Positions 23,401 through 35,400 of a stretch of DNA of 64,000 nucleotides are shown here, piece after piece. Under the pieces are notes generated by a model. It ran no database searches. It worked only from the letters and a program-made list of their open reading frames with translations, and was not told where the DNA came from. The translations under genes were made by a program, and so were the position numbers. Each line of letters begins with the position of its first letter. Position 1 is the stretch's first letter. The stretch comes from Ophiura sarsii (lineage: Eukaryota; Echinodermata; Ophiuroidea; Amphilepidida; Ophiuridae): contig CM069448.1 of the NCBI GenBank assembly GCA_035610835.1, positions 29,199,498-29,263,497 of the forward strand, in the 5' to 3' direction.

Positions 23401-26400
23401 GATAATCATAGACTGAAATGAATAATGTATAGCATTTTATTTGTTATGCATATTTTTTTAAAGGTTTTCAGGAAAGCAACAGCAAAATTGGATACCTTAT
23501 ATTCTAAGATAGTTCCGCGATCAAAACAATCACTCATAAATGCAAAGTTACACGAAATGTGTCATCCAGATGGTTCAGTAAACGGCAACGAAATAACCGC
23601 AACCTTGGAGCAGATCGGTGACGCTGTGGCTTTATGGACTGATGCCGTGGGTCTACCGCCAACAATACACACAGATATGGAATATGATATACCAGATGCG
23701 AGCTTCAACCATCCGTACGAGGAAACTAAAATGGATCAGAGCAATCCACCAAGTTATGCCGTTGTAGAGAAAGAAGAAAAGGCACCAAACGGTTTGTCAA
23801 GTTGTGTTGATATAAAGGGAGTAGAATCATCTACGTCTTTGAACCAGAGTCATTCAAGCACGCAAGCTACAGAGGTAGTGAACGTTGAAGAGCATTCACA
23901 TGAACCCGACGTACTTGTAGCTCAAACAGGTGACAGACACGGATCTGAAGATCTGTCCAATACTACATCCACCATTGGCATCGATAATCTGGGAGGCATC
24001 ATTGAAAAGATAAACGAGATGGGTTTGAATCAGATTCAATCGATCACACCAGCTGTTATAATACATGAAAGATATGAAGACCCGTCACATGGATCTGATG
24101 AACCTGCATTTCAAGCAGGAAACAGACATGGAATTAATAGTTACTCTGCAGATAATTCCAATACTGCTATATGGACTGATGCCACGGGTCTATCGCTTCT
24201 GCCTCCTGTAAGTAGCTATAAATTAATCTACTTAAGTTTGCTCTTTGAAATTAGACCCTATAAATAATTCATAAATAAAAGTCAGTTGGCCTCTAACATG
24301 AACCCTGAAGACAAACGTAGGCTGATATCCACGTAACTTTGACAATTTCATCTCTAGTTACATCATCCCAAACTTTGACACAAGGTCAATATTTAAAGAG
24401 CAGAAGGTTCATTTAAAGAGCAGAAGGTTCATTTACAAGAAAGAAAAATGGCCCCAGAGGATCATGACCAATGATTCTCTCCGATGGGGTAGCCAAACCA
24501 ATTTGATCCCAATTTTGAAAAACACAAGGCAAACCCCCGACAATCAACGTCATAAATACACTACATAGTTAATACCAATTTCTAGCGCAGCACGGCGTGT
24601 TGAGTTTTATTTTGACCGATGACATTCATCTGTTTTAAAATGAACTCTTCATACCAACATTCGACCTGTCCATGCACTGCCCGATATTAAAGTTGTTATG
24701 GTCATTGAGAGCGTTAATTGATTCATCATGTACAGTCAAATGACTTGTTATATAGTTATTCAAGGATTCTTTGTTTCATTTAAACCACTAATTCAGACGT
24801 GACATTCACAGAGCATTTACTTTTCGCACCGGGTGTATTATTCAGAAATTTATCAGTTCGTAGAACTATTTCCATCAAATAAAACTTATCACCAGTAATC
24901 AGTGCCCGAGAATATTCTCGACTCGGGCATCTATGTCAATATGTTATATGTTCTGTAGATGTTATTGCGATGTAGGCCCAACTTAGTTGGGTGATCTCAT
25001 TTTCCAATCTATTTTCACTCAGATATTTTCTGATATCGAAGTTGAGGTTGACAATTATTACTGGGATATCTTACCACGGGCTGACGCTACCGAACTTATT
25101 AAAGCATTGCAAACACAGCAAGGAGAAAAGAACATCACCGGTGGGAAATATGTCATCCATACCTTAAGAGGCAGTTTAGATGAGCTGGAAGCCTGTCAGG
25201 AAATCATACCGAAAGCAGCCGGTATAGGTGCTTCGTCTTCTTCCAGTATAACAACCGCAAGTACTCTGACTTCAGAATGTATCTTGAGAGGTATTGACGT
25301 CTCGAACATTCCCTATGTTACTGATGATGTTGACAAGCTTAAAAGATATCTACGAAGAAGCGTTGGCGATGCGGCACTTGATGATGTCATCACTCCTGTC
25401 ATAGGAAGCTTGCAGAGAGCCATACTGATCTTCAAGTCCGTTGAACGTGAGTGAACATAAAATACGCCTATTTTGTATATATCTGTTATGCGCTACATGT
25501 TCGTAATAGAGAATCTTTAACTGAAATGAAAATATTCAAGTAAATCATTATGTTCCACATCCTTACATACCAGCGACCCCGAGGCCACAAAATATATGTT
25601 GTTAAGCTGTTAGTGTGCTGTCATTGTTGACTTAAAGCAAGGTGTGTTGTGGGATTTACATCAAAACAGTGCTTGAGTGCATGGCCACTAGCCTGCCTAA
25701 TCCGGAAATGGAGAATTTATGACCGGCCAATAGCTAAGTCGCCGGTATAAATGTGATTAGGCAGTGGAACATACATAATATCACTTGATATTTTAACATC
25801 ACCAGAGAAAGATAAATATTGTCAACAAGCAAGCCATCCGTTCTATGATCGTGAAGAAGATGGGAAATACGAAAATGAGGATGAGGAAAGAGAAGAAGAG
25901 ACAGAACTGACTATACTAGAACTGCCCAAGGTAAGCTGTCTCTCAATATCACTTGGAATACATACTGACGACACTAAACGCAACAGGATTTGATACTGCT
26001 CTGCCTCCTTTAAATAGCTATAAATTAATCTACTTAAATTACAAGAGTGCCGTCTTCGTAGAACACCACTTAAGTTTGAATGAGATGGTATTTGAAATTT
26101 GACCCTATAAATAATTCATAAAGAAAAGTCAGTTGGCCTCCAACATGAAGCCTGAAAACAAATATAGGATAATCTCCCCATAACCTTCATAAGGAGGAAG
26201 TTTGATAATTTCACATTCAGTTACCTCATCCCAAACTTTTACACAGAGGTCAAGATTTAAAGAGTAGAAGGTTCGATTACAAGAAAGAAGAATGACCCCT
26301 GCTGAAGATAATGAAATGACCTTGAAAGTAATTAAATATCACACTTTTTTAATGAACATAGGGAATGACGAGAGCGACTTTAACCAATGAAATTCTACCC

Positions 26401-29400
26401 GTGCGGGTAGCAAAACAATTTTGAACCCAATTCCGAAGTACCCTTACTAAATCTTATGATACTCAAACCTTGATTTCGATAATAAATGCCCTATGGCTAA
26501 ATTGAACTGACATGCCAATGCTGCTATCTATAATGTTACATCCTGTCAATGTTCAAACCTTTTTTCCCGGAAAAACTCGACAATCAACAACATAAATCAA
26601 TGCGTATTCCCTATCTTGTTCTATAAATAATAGTCAATGTTCAAACATTTTTTGGCTAAACCCGACAATCAACGTCATAAATACTGATATTGTCGCACCG
26701 ATTCGCCAATATTGTGACGAACCAAAGGCTTCCCATGATGTACCCTGCGTCAAGAATGTTGTGTTAAATGGCGCAACCATGAGGCACCTCTCCAGGGGTT
26801 GTATAGTGTGTCATATAACTGATACGGGCATTAGTGGCACGCCACGCAATGGCCGATTACAATTCGAGAGGATATGGTGTCTCTCATTGTGCGTGTGAGA
26901 ATTATTAATGTTTTATCAAATGGTAATTAAGCATATAAAGATGATAACGTAAAAATGATAACAAATGAATAGTGTCAACTAAAAAAACCTCTCCGTCAAT
27001 TCCGAATATAACCTTGGTCATATTATGCAAAATATCAGCAATACCATTATAAATTCATTCTTTTAATTCACTGACATCAAATGAGACAACAATTTACACT
27101 CACTCATATATTACATAGGCAAAATACAGTGCACTAACATGCACGCGAATATTTTTCCAATAGTACGCAAGAATACACCAATGATGCTGTGACACTTACC
27201 ATGTTTTACGTACAAGCAAGACCCAGTCAGATTTTGTTCAAAATCAAATTTCCTAATATAAACCCTGAGAACCGCGAAATCCGAAAAACGCTCTAGTTTA
27301 TCATCTTGAAAACGATTAAATTCGTTTCGTATCTTTTTATTTTATTTCAGATTTTCTCTGAAGTAAGGGGGACGCTTGATGACTTTTATTTCAGCATCTT
27401 GCCGCGAAACAGGTTTCGAGAACTGGTGAAACAACTAGGCAAAATCCTAGGTGCAGATAATTTGCAAGCGACAAAGTCAAAGGTCACCGAACTAACTGGA
27501 ACAACAGATCACCTGAAAGAGGCTGCGGAATGTTTACTAGAAGCAGTTGGGATGACAGGGGTACGGGATCATGGGTCTTATACAGCCGACATCACAGAGA
27601 GATGCTTAGATATAGACAACATACCTTATATGACTGAGGATGTTACACAAATAAAAGAAGAACTTCGAGTATATTTTAAGTGGAATTGTGGTGAAGTGCA
27701 AAGTGTAATATGCCCGATAATGGGGAAGTCAACGCGTGCTATTGTAATCTTCAAATCGGTTCAAGGTATGTTATTTTATGCTATTGTAATTAATTAAAAA
27801 TGCTTCTGTTTTTTAAATACATTTATCATAATTATATTGCACACATAACCAGGGATCATACTTTAATATCGATGTATTCACTATTCAGCGAAGCCTATAA
27901 GGTAATTGTAGACTCTTTAGTACGGTATAATAATGAATTGTTAAGCGGACACGGAATTTAAATAGGTCTATCAAGATCAGAAAGTTGACAATCTTGAAGA
28001 AATTCTTTTTAATTTAATTTACTTTGGAATTTAAGATGAACATGAACAATTACCATTATTGTTGTTTATACTCACAAAAACACAGCAAAACTCGATCAAA
28101 ACAATACCATCGCTATTTATTGAAACTTTTCTTAAAAACGCATTCTATTCAAATATAGTTCGCGTTATTTATCATGCGTGCTGCAGGGGACACTACGGTA
28201 AAATGCTCACGGCGGCTCTAACAGCATTTTTGGAACTGACGTATTGTTGTACATAGGAGTAAGTTCATACAAGTGATACAATTGTAAAAATATACAAATT
28301 CCAGTTTGTATCATAATTGAGGGCGCATCATCCAACATATCTCTACAAGCCCCTTTAAATGAATACCCCAATTGATCAAAGTATCGTGCGATTTCAGGTT
28401 CTGAGAGGTTGACGTTTAACAAGATAAAGTACTACCTCCTCATTTCAATCCATGTTTCATTGTTAGATCGGAACCGCTATTTAAAACGTTTACAAGATGC
28501 GGAGCCGTCTTTCTACGACAATACACTCGACGCACAGAAGTTGCCCAAGGTAAGTCAGTTTACATTAATTGATAGTTGTACCGGTGATTTCTGACAGTAT
28601 TTAGTTCGGGAAAACGCTGAATGAAAAGGGTACTATCAATTACCATTAATACCAGCAATTTGACAGGTGTAGAAATATAAACATGAAAGTGCAATTAGAT
28701 CTGTCGAGAATGGCGCCGAGGTTGACTTCTGACCGTCACACTCATGAAAATGACATCATCAAATCACTTTCAGATTTCCCCCGTAATTAAAGTTTTTTCT
28801 GTGTTTTATTGATAGGCTATAGAAACCATTTGTATGAGAAACAAATTGATTAAACAATTATTTATATCAAATTGAAATGGTTCTGTATGTGATGTTTTTA
28901 CAGTGCATTCAATATAGATGCGACTGACGAATCTGTCTTACCTTTTGCACTTCATTCTTCATTGCGCTTTAATCATGTTAATTGCATCTCCGTGTGGATG
29001 CATTGGTCAATGCACTCATACCGTATGTAGCTTGTCAAACTGTTGCCTAGGCCCTGTTCTTGCTGTTTAGCAAATGAGTTGGCAAAAGATAAATAAAGTT
29101 GTCCAGTATTGATTACATTGAAATATTTTGTATGCACATTTCCCATAGGTTTTCACAGAGGTGATTGCAGAGGTCGACGTGAAGAGTGTGCCACAATCAC
29201 GGATGAAAAAGTTACGCGCTTCAAGTGAGCAATTTGGTCTGATTTTCCCCAAAGACGGTAAAATAGTATCAGGTAGTTTGAAGCAGATCTGCGACGCCGG
29301 CATTTTAACTATGCAAGCCATAGGTCTAGAAGATGAAGATGAAGCTGGCTTAGCAATGACTGAAGACCCGGGTTTGAAGCAGGTATCGAGCCGGAAACAC

Positions 29401-32400
29401 CGAGCTACTGGTGGTGTATCTGTTGAGGAGGGATCTGAACAGAATCCGCATGAACACATTCGTGACGAACATTTAGAAGATGTTTCAGCAACTGTAAGCG
29501 CACAACTAGATGAATCAACTGATGTGAATGCAACAAAGACCGTCAATTTACTAAATGTCCAAGGTTTGAAGATACAGGCTGAAATAGAAGCGCAGACAAT
29601 TGAAAAGAGGATTTTGCTTTCTGATTTGAAAATCACATTATTCACAAAGTTTGGAATGCTCGATGAACTAAACACGCAATTCCCTAACGTTCAAATAACC
29701 GTTCTGCAGAGTGAAGACGCAATTGGATTCAAAGGTATTCGTGGAGAGATATTCGAGTCACAGGTTGCTATGTATGGCATATTCGAATCACTTAGTTCTG
29801 TCAATTTCGAGGCAGATCCAAGCATTCATCAATTTATCGAACGCTTCTGCGACACTTCGAACGGTATCTTACTGAGGAAAGGTCTGACTGCACTGTGTCA
29901 TATTGATGATGGAAAAATATGCGTCTTCGGAAGAAGTTCAGCGGATGCACAGGCGGCAATAAAATGTCTAAAAAAAGACATAACTTGTAAGCAGATGCCA
30001 ATCGACATGGACGACCTGAACGCACTTGAAACGGCGGAATTGGACATCAACAAATTTGACAGCCTCAACCATAACGTCATAATAACAATCGCTGCTCCCC
30101 CAATGGGGCATATCAAGATTGCGGGTCTCGTTGATAAGGTGGAAATGGCAGTAGCCGAGATTGGAACATTTCTACTCGAAAATGTCATACTCGAGAAGCT
30201 GGTATCTGTTCCTCCGCTCCATGTAAAATATTTGCTTGGAAACCGTGGTGCAGAACTCTCCGATGTTTACAAACAAGAAGTGAAGATGCGGCCGAAATTC
30301 AATGGAAGACAAAGTGGTTTCATCATAAGTGGTAAGGAAAAGGAGGTGGATGCGGCCATTAATTTGATGGCGAAGCTCAAGTCGAAGATTTTTGACAGCC
30401 AAATCACGGTGGATAAACCAGGAATGCCTGACATTCTACGAGATTTAAATGAAAAGTGTATCCTGTTATCATTGGCGCATAAGCACGATTGTTTGATTGA
30501 AACCAACAACATGGATACTTTTGAAAGTGACAATCCGACAGAGAAGGCTTCGGAAACCCTCTGTCATTACACTACTACTTGTGGCTGTAAGATTCTGGTA
30601 TGCAAGGGTGATTTAACGAAGGAGAACGTGGATGCTATAGTGAATGCAGCCAATGTTAATTTGCATCACATCGGTGGCATTGCTAGAGCCATCGCTGTGG
30701 CCGGTAAGTATTGCAAGAAATAAAAGTACTACATAGTCCGAACCAATATTTATCGCATTAATCTGTCATGAATTGTAAGGATAGTCCCTAATGAATCTTT
30801 ACCGCTGAAATTAATATCACTGAACATAGGGGCATGGATAAGTCGGGACGAAACGAAATTAGGTCGAGTTATTAAAAGTTGGTATGATTTAAATATTTCA
30901 GAGGGAGGGTGATTGATTACTAAAATATCGTTACACTTGTATTAGACTTTAAACCCTAAAATTATTGATCATGTAAAGGGACATTCGCATTTGGACGATA
31001 TTACTTTTAGTCGAGTCAACCAGAGTTATATCAATTTACCCTAACACTCTTTGAGTACTCCAAATTACTACGATGCGGTGTTCTCGTTCCACCCGCGGCA
31101 GTTTTTCGATGAAATAATGGCCACGGGCTATATACTTGGCGAAGTATACTTCGCCTAGTAATACGCCTGGCCCAGTGGTAAGTCAATTGCCTCTGAACCC
31201 AGAGGTCTTGGGTTCGAGCCCCCCACTCGCTTTTTGGCCGCGAATTCTAATTTTTGTCTCATTAACCCTAACACTCTTGAGAACTCCAAATTATTACGAT
31301 GCGGTGTGCTCGTTTCACCCGGCGCGCCGGTTTTTCGATGAAATAATGGCCCTAGGCTATACTTGGCGAAGTATACTGAGCCAAGTATGGTTGACCCCGT
31401 GGCCCAGTGGTATGTCATTTGACTCTGAACCCAGAGGTCCGGGGTTCGAGCCCCGGGGGCGTGGTGGGCTCTTTTTCCCATCGCTTTTTTGTTTTGCCGC
31501 GAAAAAAATGTATTTTGAAAAGGTGCCTCGGGGGTTAAGGGTTAAGGTATCGTTCGAAGATTTCAGATGGAGAGTGATTGCTAAATACGTAGGATATCTT
31601 CGAATTTAGAGAGAGAAAAAAATCGTACAAGGCCAGGGAAGTAAATGTTGGTGAAAATGTTCTATTTGAGCCCAATACGTGCTTATTTTGCACGTATAAT
31701 TATGGCCATAACATGCGCCAACGTCCCAACAAGACCACAGATTATAATCATGTTATCCATATAAGCGAGATAGATGCTTCTATTGTTGAAATCTGAACAG
31801 ATGTATAATGTAGATAGATCATAACTTTCGATGGGTCAGCTGTCAAGAAATCATTCAGATTTTGTATAAAACTCTTTCCAAAAGTGTCTTTTTTTGATGA
31901 AACAAAGAACCATTGTTCACCTTAATTAACCTTGTTAGCAGGTGGTGACACGATTAAACAAGAACGTGACAGAGTCATTAAGCAGCGCGGGAAGGTATTG
32001 TGCACCTCTGAAGCAGTGAGTACCGGTGCAGGACAGCTACCATGTCGTCATGTTATTCATGTCGCGGGACAAAAATGGCCGAAAGAGTGTGGTTCTAGCA
32101 AGATATCAAATAAAACGACTTATGGGGAAAATTTGCTGTACGATGCAATAACAAATTCCTTGAAAGAGGCGCATAGCTTAAAATGCAAATCGGTAGCTAT
32201 CCAAGCCATAAGTGGAGAATTTGACGGTTTACCGATGCATCTATGCGCTACCACAGTTGTAGGAGCAACCCTTGACTTCATTAAGAAAAACCGAACTTCT
32301 CTACGGGAAATCCGATTCACCAACATAACAGTGGAACACAGTATAGCTTTTCAGAAGGCATTGACAGATTTATATGGAAAGGATGTTGTTGACGGGAACC

Positions 32401-35400
32401 CAGCTTCTACCAACAGTGAGTTTCTTTCCATATTCAAACTTTCTTCTCTTCATAGAGGACTCCTCCATTGTAGGAAACCCATTAATCACCTATGCCCCGT
32501 ATGTTCATGATGTTGGTATAATGCCGGTCAATTGAATGTAGAACAAGATCGGCAGAGTTTATGCTGAGATAAAAGCTCCTTATTTATTTGCCAAACGACA
32601 AACAATTTAACACAATTAAAATACAACTGCTGTATGTAGTAAATATTGAGAATACATTATCAACCCTCGTCCTACCATTCCGCCACCCTAAGACATTTCG
32701 CCGATTGCTCTAAAACGCAATGGACAATGACCTAGGACGTTTAGGGGATCTCTTTTACCACGTTTACATCTTGGTTCGCATCTTGGTTCGGATTTTTTGG
32801 GTGGTGGTAACCATCCCCTTAGTTAACAGTATTACAAAAACGTCTCAGGAGAGGACGGGAGTTAAGTAATACTATTGCCTAGACCAAACTTTTCTGTATA
32901 ATAAGATCACGAACAACAAATTGCAACACTTTGGAAATATTGCTAAACGGGAGGGTGACAGCCTACAAAAGGTGACTGATAATTCAAGGAGCTATCAAAG
33001 GAATTCGTAAACGTGGTATACAGAAACTCCGTTGGACTGCCGGCATTGAGGACACAATAGCTCTCTGCACATCACATGTCAACAATTAGATAAGAACGGT
33101 GGCGCTCCATCATCAATTGGGTCATAAAGAATCAGCCATAACCCATACAAAGACGACGACGACGCCTAATCTTGAAATCACTATGGATTATGCCCTATCC
33201 CTGCTGTTGACGTTTAATTCGTAGACTCGAACCATATGGCTATGTTTCTTCCTCTCCATCACATATTAATATTAATAAAACCATTGTTTGCACATTTAGA
33301 AAGATATACTCGTGTTTTAACGGAGGGTGTGTACACTGGTTCCCTAACCACCCCTAGAAGCCCAATCGTTACACCCAAACCAACCAAAGCGCCTGTTGCA
33401 AAACCGCCAGCTGATGTGTTAGCTAAAACATCGTCTGCTACTCTTTATACAACAAAAGAGGGAAAGAAGATTGTGCTGAAAAAGGGCAGCATTGCTACCG
33501 AACAGGTACATTTAGTTTGATGTTTTACGTAATTTCAGAATCCAAACAGTTGACATATGAATATATGAAATATGAAACCCCATGCATCATGGCCTATCTC
33601 GTCAAACGAGACACCCGTGACACTTTAGCCTCACATGGCAGTAGGGCGCGTGCATGGAAGGTCATAAGTTCGAACCAATTTCAAGAAGATACGGAATACA
33701 CTTCCAAAACCCTATCAATACAGATATTAATTAGAGAAATTGCTTTGTAGGCCTAGTCCATGTCTTCTGAAGGTTAATTTGCACTAATGACCTTCCATGT
33801 AAGCGTCCTATGTCATCAAACTGGATACAAATCGTCATTATATCCTAGTATTAGGGTAAAAGCTACTATTTCGTTAGACGGTTGATAAACCGATAAATTA
33901 AACACACTGTCGACTCATGTAGAGCTCCACAAAGCATTCCACCTGACCAATAATATATATGCCTGTGTGTGTCAGTAACGCAAGCATTGATCACACATAT
34001 GACCGTCGCGTAGAAAAACTACCTTTAAAATGACGTACCATAACGATTTTTACTTCATTTGACTTCAACCATGTCAACTCAAACCTCTCTTGTCTCTTTT
34101 AACCTATCAGGCAGACGTTATAGTTAATACTACGGCGGAAGAAATGGTGTTATCAAGAGGGAATGTGTCAAAAGCTCTGTTACTGTCTGCTGGTCTTGGA
34201 CTTCAGCAAGAATGTGACGCCCAAGTAGTCCGAGCTGATGGTACGCGAAGTGCCGTTGCTGAAGGAGAATTCATCGAAACAGGACCGGCACATCTGAAAT
34301 GCAAGAAGGTCTATCATTCGAATTGCCCGGCTTACAATAAGACAAATGCAAATCAGGTACGATATTTTTATTTCGGTTTTTATTTTAGTTTTTGTGCTGT
34401 AGGCATGGTACACGAAGTCTTAGGTTACCATAAGGTTTATCGCGAATCGGTAAAAAGCCATTGATTATCCAATTATGTTGCATTGTGGGATTGAAAAAGA
34501 ATAAATATCATGAGTTAGAATATAATGCATATGCCTTTTTTCTGACCTGAAATTGAATGCTTCCCGTCGTTACCCCTAGCTAGTTTGTACTTCCACCTCG
34601 TGACCCTCCCTGTTACGCATTTAGTATCACATTTCTGCATTAACCCCATGACTCCCAAACCACATTTCCTCATTACACATAACGCCCCCCCCCCCCCCCC
34701 CCCCCCCCCGTGACCTATCTCTACCCCATGCCTAAACCTTAACCATCTCCCATAGCGCGGCGTATTTCTCGATATTTTCCCGCCCGCGTAAGTATAGTAT
34801 AAAGTGGGTTGCGGGGTGGGGGTGTATGTATGTATGTATCCTGAAAAGGCTCTCTCACTTTTGGTCTAAAAGTCGCGGACGTTGCACTGATATTAGACGA
34901 TGACATGAGACGGGTTATATTAAGCTATAAATGGCCGTAAACCGTATAGAATTTACCAAGATATGAGCGTAAAATCCAGGGCTATTTCTACGAGCCATGT
35001 TTGTTTATCTCTACTAACAGCCGGGCGAGAGGGTTTAATGAAGTAATGTGGTTTGGGTGGCAGGGGTTAAAGAAGAAATGCGATACTAAATTGCGTAACA
35101 GGGAGGGTCACGAGGTGGAATGAAATAGTATGGTTCCTTACAATTATAAACAATGGGATAAAACTTTGGGTAACACGTTCAGGTCAATACTATTATAGGC
35201 CGGCATTATATTATCTCATGTATGTGATATGGGGTAATGACGGGAAACATTCAATTTCCGGTAAGGAAATAGGCCTATGCATTATATTTCAACTCAAAAT
35301 GTATTCTTACCAATTTAACGACAAATGTTCGTATGGGTCCGTTCGTATAGCTACTTATGTGTTATTTCACCGGGCTAGCCCAGTTACAGTACGCATAGAG

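Larger units (their letters stand above)
24198..25995 (+). repeat. Segmental duplication copy B
   Basis: Starts inside the 3' end of exon 5 and contains exons 6 and 7. About 180 bp shorter than copy A through intron deletions. It abuts copy C directly at about 25,995. Confidence 0.9.

Noticed and set aside
29067..29675. 202-aa minus-strand open frame
   Set aside because: It is the antisense shadow of exon 10, which has clear domain homology, phase and splice sites.
31165..31456. Two possible tRNA genes (TGGCCCAGTGGTAAG ... GGTTCGAGCCC)
   Set aside because: No proper 5-bp anticodon stem with 7-base loop; both sit in a larger duplicated unit, so SINE-like.
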